Positions 34,170 to 42,425 of a stretch of DNA of 64,000 nt are shown here, one piece after another (within the stretch, counting starts at the first letter, position 1; each line of letters opens with the position of its first letter). The notes under the pieces were generated by a model. That model made no database searches, was not told the DNA's origin, and saw nothing but the letters and a program-made list of their open reading frames with translations. The position numbers and the translations under genes are program-made. This DNA comes from Streptomyces sp. CA-210063 (GTDB lineage: Bacteria > Actinomycetota > Actinomycetes > Streptomycetales > Streptomycetaceae): positions 8,494,001-8,558,000 of the forward strand of contig NZ_CP102512.1 of NCBI RefSeq assembly GCF_024612015.1, given 5' to 3'.

Positions 34170-34604
34170 CTAGGTCGGGAACTCCCCGTCCCGATAGACC
34201 CAGGCCCCGTCCACCCGCTCGAACCGGCTGCGCTCATGCATCGAGCCGCCCCGGAACGAGGCGCGGAAGGTGACGGTGCCGGTGGTGTGGAAGGGCGAGC
34301 CGTCGTGGGTGTCCAGGATCTCCAGGCCGGTCCAGCGCATGGTCGTGTCGAAGTCGACGGAGGCGGGGCGCGTCCGGGGATGCCAGGTGCGCAGGAGGTA
34401 CGCCTCGTCGCGTACCACGAAGGCGCTGTAGCGCGACCGCATCAGGGCCTCGGCGGTCGGAGCGGAGGCCGCACCGGTGTGGTAGCGGCCGCAGCAGGAC
34501 TCGTACGCCTCGCGCAGCCCGCACGGGCAGGTACGAGGCGTCTGAGAAGAGGCTTTCGCGGGGCTCTTCGACCTGGCCCTGGAACCACTGCGGCGCGACG
34601 ACAT
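34170..34604 (-). CDS. YchJ family protein (UPF0225, SEC-C-like motif)
   Basis: This 144-residue protein has, after a basic N-terminus, the zinc motif CPCGLREAYESCCGRYHTG, then ALMRSRYSAFVV and the conserved RTWHPRTRP segment, the pattern of YchJ. The function is unknown; the fold is NTF2-like. The start is ATG 34604; another ATG three codons upstream is equally possible. It is convergent with the gluconate regulator, stops only 1 bp apart. Confidence 0.88.
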   Translation of the reverse strand: MSSRRSGSRARSKSPAKASSQTPRTCPCGLREAYESCCGRYHTGAASAPTAEALMRSRYSAFVVRDEAYLLRTWHPRTRPASVDFDTTMRWTGLEILDTHDGSPFHTTGTVTFRASFRGGSMHERSRFERVDGAWVYRDGEFPT

Positions 34605-34672
34605 GCCCGCCATTCTGCCCGCCCCGCGAACCGAGGCCCACACGAGCCCGCGTCGGCCTCCCGTTCCGCGGC

Positions 34673-36145
34673 CTACGCGGAACCCGCGTTCGTGGGCGGA
34701 TACGGTGGCCGGGCCGGGACCACGGGCCCCTTCGGCACAGGCAGCGAGGGCAGCGGCGGCAGCGCGGGCTCCCGCAACCACGCCTTGAACAGGGTGTCCA
34801 GCGGGCCGTCCGCGTACCGCGCGGCGTGCGCGGTGAACGCCGCCGTCGTGACGGCGCCACCGCGGTGGACCGAGACCCAGCCGCGCAGCATACGGAAGAA
34901 GGCGTCGTCACCGAGGGCACAGCGGACGGCGTGGACGGTGAGGCCACCGCGCTCGTAGAGGCGGTCGTCGAACATCAGCTTGCGGCCCGGGTCGGCCAGC
35001 CGCAGATCCTGGGGGAGCGCGGCGAGCTTCTGGTGCGCGGCGGCGGCCAGTTGATGCGCCGTACGGCCGCCGGAGCGCTCCGACCACAGCCACTCGGCGT
35101 ACTTGGCGAACCCCTCGTTCAGCCAGATGTGCCGCCAGTCGGCGATGGACACACTGTTGCCGAACCACTGGTGGGCCAGCTCGTGCGCGACCAGCCGCTC
35201 CGAACCCCGCGCCCCGTCCACATGGTTGGCGCCGAACAGCGACAGCCCCTGTGCCTCGACCGGGACATCGAGCTCCTCCTCGGTCACCACCACCGCGTAC
35301 TCCCCGAACGGGTACGGCCCGAAGAGCTCCTCGAACAGCTCCATCATGGCCGGCTGCCGCGCGAAGTCCCGCGAGAACTCGGTCAGCAGATGCGCCGGGA
35401 TGTGCCCGTGCTGCGGTATCCCTCCGGGACGCGGGTCGCCCAGCAGCACCGTCTGGTACTTGCCGATCGACAGACCGACCAGATAGCTCGACGTCGGCGC
35501 CGACTGCTCGAACACCCACGTCGTCGTGGACGCCTTCGCCGTACGGGTGAGCAGGCGCCCGCCCGCCACGACCTGGTACGCGGACGGCGTCGTGATCGAG
35601 ATCTGGTACGAGGCCTTGTCGGCGGGCCGGTCGTTGCACGGATACCAGGACGGCGCCCCGATCGGCTGGCTCGCCACCAGCGCCCCGTCGGTCAGCTCCT
35701 CCCAACCGAGGCCGCCCCAGGGGCTGTTCACCGGCTTGGGGTTGCCCGACCAGTGGATCTCGACCGTGAACGCGGCCCCGGGCCGGATCGGCTTGGCGGG
35801 CCGGACCCGCAGCCTGCCGCCCCGGTGCGTGTAGTGCGGCGCCCGGCCGTCGACCCGGATCCGCCCGATCTTGAAGTCGGCCAGGTTCAGGTGGAATTCG
35901 GACAGCGCCGCCCGGCCCGCGATGGCGTTCAGCCGCGCGGTGCCCGACAACCGGTTGGGCCCCGGCCGGTAGTCCACAGCCAGCTCGTACCGATGCACCC
36001 GGTAACGGGAATCACCGTTCGCCGGGAAGTACGGGTCCGGACCCACTGACTGCTGAACCGCCACTGCCGCTTCTGCTCCCCGCTCCGGTCTCGTACGACG
36101 TCCATCGTCCCCCGACGCCGCACGAGCCGCACTCAGCGGCGCCAT
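34673..36145 (-). CDS. M1 family zinc aminopeptidase, overlapping the Pls-like synthetase gene
   Basis: The 490-residue protein has the M1 catalytic set HELAHQWFGN (His321, Glu322, His325) followed 18 residues later by the third ligand Glu344 in WLNEGFAKYAE, and an N-terminal beta domain. Part of the C-terminal superhelical domain of large M1 enzymes is lacking, as in short actinobacterial members. No clear signal peptide is present, so it is probably cytoplasmic. Its ATG 36145 lies 13 bp inside the end of the Pls-like gene, so it is translationally coupled. Epsilon-poly-lysine producers contain a Zn aminopeptidase that degrades the polymer; this is the natural candidate for that role here (inference). 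Confidence 0.9.
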   Translation of the reverse strand: MAPLSAARAASGDDGRRTRPERGAEAAVAVQQSVGPDPYFPANGDSRYRVHRYELAVDYRPGPNRLSGTARLNAIAGRAALSEFHLNLADFKIGRIRVDGRAPHYTHRGGRLRVRPAKPIRPGAAFTVEIHWSGNPKPVNSPWGGLGWEELTDGALVASQPIGAPSWYPCNDRPADKASYQISITTPSAYQVVAGGRLLTRTAKASTTTWVFEQSAPTSSYLVGLSIGKYQTVLLGDPRPGGIPQHGHIPAHLLTEFSRDFARQPAMMELFEELFGPYPFGEYAVVVTEEELDVPVEAQGLSLFGANHVDGARGSERLVAHELAHQWFGNSVSIADWRHIWLNEGFAKYAEWLWSERSGGRTAHQLAAAAHQKLAALPQDLRLADPGRKLMFDDRLYERGGLTVHAVRCALGDDAFFRMLRGWVSVHRGGAVTTAAFTAHAARYADGPLDTLFKAWLREPALPPLPSLPVPKGPVVPARPPYPPTNAGSA

Positions 36146-39100
36146 GCTTCGATCGGGTTGCCCAGCCACCGCGTGTCGTCGGGAACGGACTCCGCGGCCA
36201 TGACCAGCGACGCCGGACCCAGCGTGGTGCGGGCCCCGACCACACTGCCGGGCAGGACGATTCCGCCCGGGCCCAGGGTTGCGCCCTCACGGAGTTCCAC
36301 AGTATCCGTACGCAAGATCCGGTCGTGGAAGAGGTGGGTCTGGAGCACACAGCCCCGGTTCACCGTCGCCCCGTCGCCGAGCGTGACGAGATCGGTCTCC
36401 GGCAGCCAGTAGCTCTCCACCCACACGCCCTTGCCGATTGTCGCACCGAGCCCGCGCAGCCACACGTTCAGCACCGGCGTACCGGGCACCGAACCGGCCA
36501 GCCACGGCACGGCCAGCACCTCCACGAAGGTGTCCGCCAGCTCGTTGCGCCACACGAAACCGCTCCACAGCGGATGCTCACCGCTCCGGTGACGCCCCAC
36601 GAGCAGCCACTTCGCGACGACGGACGCCAGACAGGCCAGCAGGCCCACCCCGAGCAGCACGACCCCGCCCAGCAGCCACGCCCAGCCGTCCAGCACGCTC
36701 AGCACCGCCACCGTCAGCAGCGCGAGGCCCGCCGAGCAGAACACCGGCACGATCCGGCACAGCTCCACCAGAGCACGCGCCCACAGCAGCCGCGCGGGCG
36801 GCTCGTACGTCAGACTCTGGTCGCCACTCGCCGCCGACCTGGGCAGCTTCACCGGCGGCAGCCCCAGATACGAGCTGCCCTTCTTGGCCTTCTTCGGCGT
36901 CGCCGACAGCACCCCCACCAGGCCGCCGTCCGGCACGGAACGCCCCGGCGCGGTCATCCCGGAGTTCCCGAGGAACGCCCGCCGCCCGATCTCCGCCCGC
37001 CCGATCCGCAGCCAGCCACCGCCCAGCTCGTACGGCGCGGTCAACGTGTCGTCGGCGAGGAACGCCCCGTCGCCGACCGTCGTCAGACTCGGCAGCGCGA
37101 GCACGGTGGACACCTCCGCGCCCCGCCCGATCCGCATCCCGAGCAGCCGCAGCCACACCGGCGTGACCAGCCCGGCGTACAGCGGGAACAGCGTCTGCCG
37201 CGAACGGTCCATCAGCTGGGTGACCGTCCAGGCCTGCCACCCGATCCGGCTGTGCGTGGGATGCGTACCCTCCCGCAGCCCCAGGCTCAGCAGCCGTACG
37301 GCGACGAGCAGCAGCAGCGCGTACGCCGCCCCGAACGCCAGCGTGGCGGGCACCAGCCCGAGCGCCGCACCCCGCGACGCGGCGCCGAGCCCGGCGTCCG
37401 GATCCACGAACAGGCTCAGCACGGCCAGCGCGGCGACCCCGCAGACCAGCGGCAGCGCGGTCAGCCCGACTCCGGTGACGCCGTACGACACCCGCCAGAA
37501 CAGGCCCCGCCGCGGCCGCTCCTTGGGCCAGTTCCGCTTCGCCTTGCCCAGCTTGACCGCCGGCGCCCCGGCCCAGCGCTGCCCGGTGGGGATCTGCCCG
37601 GCGACCGCCGACCCCGGCGCCACCTCGGCCCGCTTGCCGACCCTGGCCCCCGGCAGCAGCATGCTCCGCGTCCCGACGACCGCACCGGCGCCCACCTTGA
37701 CGGGCCCGATCTCCAGCCGGTCCCCGTCCAGCCAGTAGCCGGAGAGGTCCACCTCGGACTCCACGGCGGCACCCCGGCCGAGTTTGAGCATCCCGGTCAC
37801 CGGCGGCAGCGCGTGCAGATCGACATCGGCCCCGACCTTGGCACCCAGCGCCCGCGCGTACCGCTCCAGCCAGACCCCGGTCAGCGAGGTCGCCCCGCTG
37901 AACTCGGCCAGCCGCTCGGCCGCCCACAGCCGCAGATGCACGCTCCCGCCCCGCGCGTACCGCCCCGGCTCGACGCCGCGCAGCAGCAGCCGCGCCCCGC
38001 CCGCCGCGATCGCGAGCCGCCCCGGCGGGGTGAAGATCAGCACCGCCCCGGCCGCCACGGCCCACCAGGGCGCGGTCGGCAGCCAGGCGTACGGCCCGAG
38101 CAGATTCCCGAGCGCGGCCAGCGGAACGATCCAGCGCAGCCCGAGCAGCGTGAACAGCGGGACGAGCAGCAGGAGCTGGACGACTCTCGCGCGCACCGGC
38201 ACGGGCGCCACGGCCTGCCTGGGACCGTCCGCCTCGCCGGACTCCTCCAGATACCGGGCCAGCTTCCGCAAGGTCGGCCGCTGGTAGATGTCCACCACGG
38301 CGACGCTCGGATACCGGCTCCGCAGCCTGGTCGTCAGCTGGGCGGCGGCCAGGCTGCCGCCGCCGATCGCGAAGAAGTCGTCCTGGGCGCCACCGACCGG
38401 GATGCCCAGCACTTCGGTCCACTGCTCGGCGAGCCACGCCTCGGTCCCGTACAGGTCCTCGGCCGGCCCGGCGCTCTCCACGTCGGCCAGCGGCCACGGC
38501 AGCGCGTTCCGGTCGACCTTCCCGGACGTCCGGGTGGGCAGCTCCGCCACCGGCGCCAGCAGCGGCACCAACGCGGCCGGCAGCTCGGCCCGCAACTTCT
38601 CCACGGCCGCCGCCCGGTCCCACCCGTCCTGGGTGACCACATACCCGACGAGCAGCTGATTCCCGCTCCGCGCGGTCCGTACGGCGGCCGCGGCGCCCGC
38701 GACACCGGGCAGCGCCTGCAACGCGGCGTCGACCTCGCCCAGCTCGATCCGCCGCCCACCGAGCTTGATCTGCTCATCGGCCCGCCCGAGGAAGACCAGC
38801 CCCTCGGGCTCGGCCTTGACCAGGTCACCACTGCGATAGGCCCGCTCCCAGCCCAGCGACTCCAGCGGCGCGTACTTCTCCGCGTCCTTCTCGGCGTCGA
38901 GATACCGTGCGAGCCCCACGCCACCGATCACGAGCTGCCCGCTGGCACCCATCGGCACGGGCTCCCCGGCCTCGTCGACGACGGCCAGCTCCCAGCCGTT
39001 CAGCGGCAGTCCGATCCGGATCGGCTCCTCGCCGGACATCAGCGAGGCGCAGGCGACGACGGTGGCCTCGGTCGGCCCGTAGGTGTTCCAGACCTCGCGC

Positions 39101-39999
39101 CCCTCCGTCACCAGCCGCTGCGCCAGCTCCGGCGGGCAGGCCTCACCGCCGAAGATCAGCAGCCGTACGTCGTTGAGCGTCTCGGGCTCCCACAGCGCGG
39201 CCAGCGTCGGCACGGTCGACACGACCGTGATGTCCTGCTCGACCAGCCAGGGCCCCAGATCGGCACCGCTGCGGACCTGCGCACGCGGCACCGGCACCAG
39301 ACAGGCCCCGTACCGCCAGGCCAGCCACATCTCCTCGCAGGACGCGTCGAAGGCCACCGAAAGGCCGGCCATCACGCGGTCCCCGGGCCCGATCGGCTCC
39401 TCGGCGAGGAACAACTCGGCCTCGGCGTCCACGAACGCGGCCGCGCTGCGGTGGCTCACGGCCACACCCTTGGGCTTCCCGGTCGAACCGGAGGTGAAGA
39501 TGATCCACGCGTCGTGCTCGACCCCGGGCCGCGCGGCGGGGGAGTCGGACGCGCCGTTGACGGTCAGCCGGTGCCCGGCCCCGATGACCGCCCGCACCTC
39601 CGCCTCGCCGAACACCAGCTCGGCCCGCTCATCGGGGTCCTCGGCGTCGACGGGCACATAGGCGGCCCCCGCGGCCAGCACCGCCAGGATGGCGACATAC
39701 AGCTCATTGGTGCCCGACGGCACCCGCACCCCGACCCGGTCCCCGAGGCCGACCCCCGCCGCCCCCAGCCCTCGTCGCAGGTTCTCCACCTCGACGGCCA
39801 GCGCGCGATAGGTCAGCCGGCGGGTCCCGTCGTCCAGCGCGGGCTCGTCCGGATACGACCGCACGGACGCCTCGAAGATGTCGACGAGCGTGCGGGGCGG
39901 CGCCGCCGGACCGGCGGTGAAACGCGCCGACCCGTCGAATCCCTCCGTCAGCTCTCCGTCGAGCAGCGTGAGGTCGGGACTTTCGTATACGGCGGCCAT
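36133..39999 (-). CDS. Pls-like non-ribosomal peptide synthetase (epsilon-poly-L-lysine synthetase architecture)
   Basis: The 1288-residue membrane protein has an adenylation domain at residues about 40-500 with A3 IIFTSGSTGKPKGVAVSHRS, A4 FDASCEEMW, A5 NTYGPTEATV, A7 YRSGDLV and A10 RTSGKVDRNALP, then a carrier domain with Ser549 in FFAIGGGSLAAAQL. The C-terminal half has three pairs of membrane helices (about 605-660, 842-905, 1083-1130), each followed by a left-handed beta-helix (hexapeptide) domain. This is the layout of S. albulus Pls (about 1319 residues, six membrane helices, three tandem soluble domains), which makes poly-lysine. A hand alignment gives specificity residues D-A-E-S-I-G-T-V-V-K. 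ATG 39999 follows GCGAGG. The product is predicted to be a poly-amino acid; which one is unproven. Confidence 0.92.
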   Translation of the reverse strand: MAAVYESPDLTLLDGELTEGFDGSARFTAGPAAPPRTLVDIFEASVRSYPDEPALDDGTRRLTYRALAVEVENLRRGLGAAGVGLGDRVGVRVPSGTNELYVAILAVLAAGAAYVPVDAEDPDERAELVFGEAEVRAVIGAGHRLTVNGASDSPAARPGVEHDAWIIFTSGSTGKPKGVAVSHRSAAAFVDAEAELFLAEEPIGPGDRVMAGLSVAFDASCEEMWLAWRYGACLVPVPRAQVRSGADLGPWLVEQDITVVSTVPTLAALWEPETLNDVRLLIFGGEACPPELAQRLVTEGREVWNTYGPTEATVVACASLMSGEEPIRIGLPLNGWELAVVDEAGEPVPMGASGQLVIGGVGLARYLDAEKDAEKYAPLESLGWERAYRSGDLVKAEPEGLVFLGRADEQIKLGGRRIELGEVDAALQALPGVAGAAAAVRTARSGNQLLVGYVVTQDGWDRAAAVEKLRAELPAALVPLLAPVAELPTRTSGKVDRNALPWPLADVESAGPAEDLYGTEAWLAEQWTEVLGIPVGGAQDDFFAIGGGSLAAAQLTTRLRSRYPSVAVVDIYQRPTLRKLARYLEESGEADGPRQAVAPVPVRARVVQLLLLVPLFTLLGLRWIVPLAALGNLLGPYAWLPTAPWWAVAAGAVLIFTPPGRLAIAAGGARLLLRGVEPGRYARGGSVHLRLWAAERLAEFSGATSLTGVWLERYARALGAKVGADVDLHALPPVTGMLKLGRGAAVESEVDLSGYWLDGDRLEIGPVKVGAGAVVGTRSMLLPGARVGKRAEVAPGSAVAGQIPTGQRWAGAPAVKLGKAKRNWPKERPRRGLFWRVSYGVTGVGLTALPLVCGVAALAVLSLFVDPDAGLGAASRGAALGLVPATLAFGAAYALLLLVAVRLLSLGLREGTHPTHSRIGWQAWTVTQLMDRSRQTLFPLYAGLVTPVWLRLLGMRIGRGAEVSTVLALPSLTTVGDGAFLADDTLTAPYELGGGWLRIGRAEIGRRAFLGNSGMTAPGRSVPDGGLVGVLSATPKKAKKGSSYLGLPPVKLPRSAASGDQSLTYEPPARLLWARALVELCRIVPVFCSAGLALLTVAVLSVLDGWAWLLGGVVLLGVGLLACLASVVAKWLLVGRHRSGEHPLWSGFVWRNELADTFVEVLAVPWLAGSVPGTPVLNVWLRGLGATIGKGVWVESYWLPETDLVTLGDGATVNRGCVLQTHLFHDRILRTDTVELREGATLGPGGIVLPGSVVGARTTLGPASLVMAAESVPDDTRWLGNPIEAWRR

Positions 40000-40095
40000 C
40001 GGATCCTCGCCTCTTGTACCCGGTCCGTCCGGGGGCGCCGGTGGGCCCACAGGTCTGCCTGGGGATGTTTCCGTTCCGGCATGAACAAGCCCCAT

Positions 40096-40101
40096 ACTCT
40101 A
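40096..40101 (-). promoter_or_regulatory. candidate -10 box for the Pls-like gene
   Basis: Leftward TAGAGT, about 97 bp before the start codon. No convincing -35 was found, so this is weak. The rest of the 240 bp between the synthetase and the tRNA terminator holds no gene. Confidence 0.3.
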
Positions 40102-40242
40102 GTGCTCGGGTGACTACGGCCTGTCGTGTCGGCCACGGGGAGGTATCCGCCGGGGGCCCGGAGAGGTAGGCGCGACGGCCCTGACCTGTGGTTTTCCCCG
40201 CCGGTAGAGACGTCCCCCACATTTCGTCGGTGTTAACGCAGA

Positions 40243-40270
40243 AAGGCCGCGACCTGATGGTCGCGGCCTT
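40243..40270 (-). terminator. terminator of tRNA-Leu
   Basis: AAGGCCGCGACC (40243-40254), a 4-nt loop and GGTCGCGGCCTT (40259-40270) form a perfect 12-bp stem just past the 3' end of the leftward tRNA, followed by a short TTTCT. Confidence 0.85.
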
Positions 40271-40280
40271 CGCCACTGTG

Positions 40281-40365
40281 TGTCCGAGGGGGGACTTGAA
40301 CCCCCACGCCCGATAAAGGGCACTAGCACCTCAAGCTAGCGCGTCTGCCATTCCGCCACCCGGAC
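40281..40365 (-). tRNA. tRNA-Leu (anticodon GAG)
   Basis: This is an 85-nt class II tRNA. The acceptor stem GTCCGGG pairs with CTCGGAC with one G-T wobble, followed by discriminator A. The D-arm is TGGCGGAATGGCAGACGCG, the anticodon stem-loop GCTAGCTTGAGGTGCTAGT holds GAG, a long variable arm (GCCCTTTATCGGGC) follows, and the T-arm is GGGGGTTCAAGTCCCCC. CCA is not encoded. Confidence 0.97.
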
Positions 40366-40563
40366 AAGGTGTCTGTCGTGCGGGGTTTCCCTCGCGGCGA
40401 CGGAGAAAACATTACCAGGCTTTCGGGGGGCCCCGATCACCCCCCGGCCCGTGGGCGGCAGGGCGTGAACGGCGTGTGACGGGCCGGTCCCGGTCTTGGG
40501 GCGAGGGGTGGGCAGGAGGAGTATGAGGGGGAACCACCAGCAGCGACAGCGGGAGGAACCAGC

Positions 40564-41889
40564 GTGAGCGAGACGGACACGGGCAGGCGCGTGACCGGCG
40601 AGGACGAGGTCGTCGACCTCTGCCGCGAGCTGATCCAGATCGACACCAGCAACTTCGGCGACCACTCGGGCCCGGGCGAGCGCAAGGCCGCCGAGTACGT
40701 CGCCGAGAAGCTCGCCGAGGTGGGGCTCGAACCGAAGATCTTCGAGTCGCACCCGGGTCGCGCCTCCACGGTGGCCCGTATCGAGGGCGAGGACCGGTCC
40801 CGGCCCGCGCTGCTCATCCACGGTCACACCGACGTCGTCCCGGCCAACGCGGCGGACTGGACCCACCATCCGTTCTCCGGCGAGGTCGCGGACGGCTGTG
40901 TGTGGGGCCGGGGCGCGGTCGACATGAAGGACATGGACGCGATGACGCTGGCGGTCGTACGCGACCGGCTGCGCAGCGGCCGCAAGCCCCCGCGCGACAT
41001 CGTGCTGGCCTTCCTCGCGGACGAGGAGGCCGGCGGCACGTACGGCGCGAAGCACCTCGTCAAGAACCACGCGGATCTCTTCGAGGGCGTCACCGAGGCG
41101 ATCAGCGAGGTCGGCGGCTTCTCGTTCACCGTGAGCGAGCAGCGGCGGCTCTATCTGATCCAGACGGCCGAGAAGGGCATGCACTGGATGAAGCTCACCG
41201 TGGCAGGCACGGCCGGGCACGGGTCGATGATCCACCGGGACAACGCCATCACCGAGCTGTCGGAGGCCGTCGCGCGCCTCGGCCGCCACCAGTTCCCGGT
41301 GCGGGTCACCAAGACCACCCGGGCCTTCCTCGACGAGCTCGGCGACGCGCTCGGCACCGAGCTCGACCCGGAGGACATGGAGGGCACCCTCGCCAGGCTC
41401 GGCGGCATCGCCAAGCTCATCGGCGCGACCCTGCGGAACACCGCCAACCCCACGCAGCTCGGCGCCGGCTACAAGGTCAACGTCATCCCGGGCGAGGCCA
41501 CCGCGCATGTCGACGGGCGGTTCCTGCCCGGGTTCGAGGAGGAGTTCCTCGCCGACCTCGACACGATCCTCGGCCCGAACGTGCGGCGCGAGGACGTGCA
41601 CTCCGACAAGGCGCTGGAGACCTCCTTCGACGGGGCGATCGTCGACGCCATGCAGTCCGCGCTGCTCGCCGAGGACCCGGCCGCGAAGGCGGTCCCGTAC
41701 ATGCTCTCCGGCGGTACGGACGCCAAGTCCTTCGACGACCTCGGTATCCGCGGCTTCGGCTTCGCGCCGCTCAAGCTGCCGCCGGAGCTGGACTTCGCGG
41801 GCATGTTCCACGGCGTCGACGAAAGGGTGCCGGTGGAGGGTCTGAAGTTCGGTGTGCGCGTGCTCGACCGTTTCATCGACGCGTCCTGA
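40564..41889 (+). CDS. M20 family metallopeptidase
   Basis: In this 441-residue protein the metal-site segments of the M20/ArgE/DapE family are present in order: HGHTDVVPA, WGRGAVDMKDMDAM, FLADEEAGG with the general-base Glu pair, and a C-terminal GGTDAKSFDDL plus FHGVDERV. It hydrolyses a peptide or N-acyl amino acid in the cytoplasm. GTG 40564 has GGGAGGAAC upstream. From memory its position next to chpH/chpC is conserved in streptomycetes. The substrate is unknown. Confidence 0.9.
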   Translation: MSETDTGRRVTGEDEVVDLCRELIQIDTSNFGDHSGPGERKAAEYVAEKLAEVGLEPKIFESHPGRASTVARIEGEDRSRPALLIHGHTDVVPANAADWTHHPFSGEVADGCVWGRGAVDMKDMDAMTLAVVRDRLRSGRKPPRDIVLAFLADEEAGGTYGAKHLVKNHADLFEGVTEAISEVGGFSFTVSEQRRLYLIQTAEKGMHWMKLTVAGTAGHGSMIHRDNAITELSEAVARLGRHQFPVRVTKTTRAFLDELGDALGTELDPEDMEGTLARLGGIAKLIGATLRNTANPTQLGAGYKVNVIPGEATAHVDGRFLPGFEEEFLADLDTILGPNVRREDVHSDKALETSFDGAIVDAMQSALLAEDPAAKAVPYMLSGGTDAKSFDDLGIRGFGFAPLKLPPELDFAGMFHGVDERVPVEGLKFGVRVLDRFIDAS

Positions 41890-41982
41890 ACGTTGCGTCC
41901 GGAAATGTGTGCTGAAACGAGACTCCACTATTCGGCAGCGCGTACGAAGATCGACCGTCCCGGGTGAATCGGACCATAAGCT

Positions 41983-42010
41983 CGTAGCTCGATTACTCCC
42001 TCCTCGTTAC
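41983..42010 (+). promoter_or_regulatory. candidate sigma-BldN type promoter of the short chaplin gene
   Basis: CGTAGC (41983-41988), 16 bp, CGTTAC (42005-42010) resembles the CGTAAC / CGTTGA pattern reported for sigma-BldN promoters, which drive chaplin and rodlin genes. It lies 50 bp before the start codon. The match is imperfect. Confidence 0.4.
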
Positions 42011-42059
42011 AGGTGATGCGACTCGCTACTTGGGGTCGCTTTGCCAACAAGGAGGAATA

Positions 42060-42293
42060 ATGATCAAGAAGGTCGTCGCCGCTGCGGCTGCCACCGGTGG
42101 CCTGGTTCTCGCTGGTGCGGGTCTGGCCGTCGCCGACGCCGGCGCCCAGGGTGCCGCCGTCCACTCCCCGGGTGTCGTGTCCGGCAACGTCGTCCAGGTG
42201 CCGGTTCATGTCCCCGTGAACGTGTGCGGCAACACGATCTCGGTGATCGGGCTGCTGAACCCTGCCTTCGGCAACACCTGCATCAACAAGTGA
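42060..42293 (+). CDS. chpH: short secreted chaplin, ChpH-like
   Basis: The 77-residue precursor has a signal peptide (to about residue 25) and one chaplin domain with the GNVVQVPVHVPVNVCGNTIS core and the two cysteines (NVCGN, NTCIN) that form a disulfide. Short chaplins assemble into amyloid fibrils at the air interface and make aerial hyphae and spores hydrophobic. AGGAGGAATA precedes ATG 42060. It is followed by the long chaplin gene, as for chpH and chpC in S. coelicolor (from memory), which supports the name. Confidence 0.93.
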   Translation: MIKKVVAAAAATGGLVLAGAGLAVADAGAQGAAVHSPGVVSGNVVQVPVHVPVNVCGNTISVIGLLNPAFGNTCINK

Positions 42294-42334
42294 CGTTGTG
42301 CCTCACCCGGTGAGGGTCTGAAATAACCGTCGGT

Positions 42335-42361
42335 CCCGGAGCGCGCGCCATGCACTCCGGG
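42335..42361 (+). terminator. stem-loop after the short chaplin gene
   Basis: CCCGGAG (42335-42341) and CTCCGGG (42355-42361) form a stem around a 13-nt loop; a smaller palindrome CCTCACC-C-GGTGAGG (42301-42315) precedes it. Together they probably end or attenuate transcription before the long chaplin gene. Confidence 0.55.
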
Positions 42362-42425
42362 GCCGCTCGGTCTCCCGACAAGGTGCAGAAGATCAGAACA
42401 TAGGGCTAAGGCAGGTAATTCAGTA

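Noticed and set aside
36325..40113. 1262-residue rightward open frame
   Set aside because: Antisense of the Pls-like synthetase; no domains and biased Arg/Gly/Pro/Gln composition.
40243..40270. Terminator of the Pls-like gene
   Set aside because: It lies upstream of that leftward gene; orientation and position fit the tRNA.
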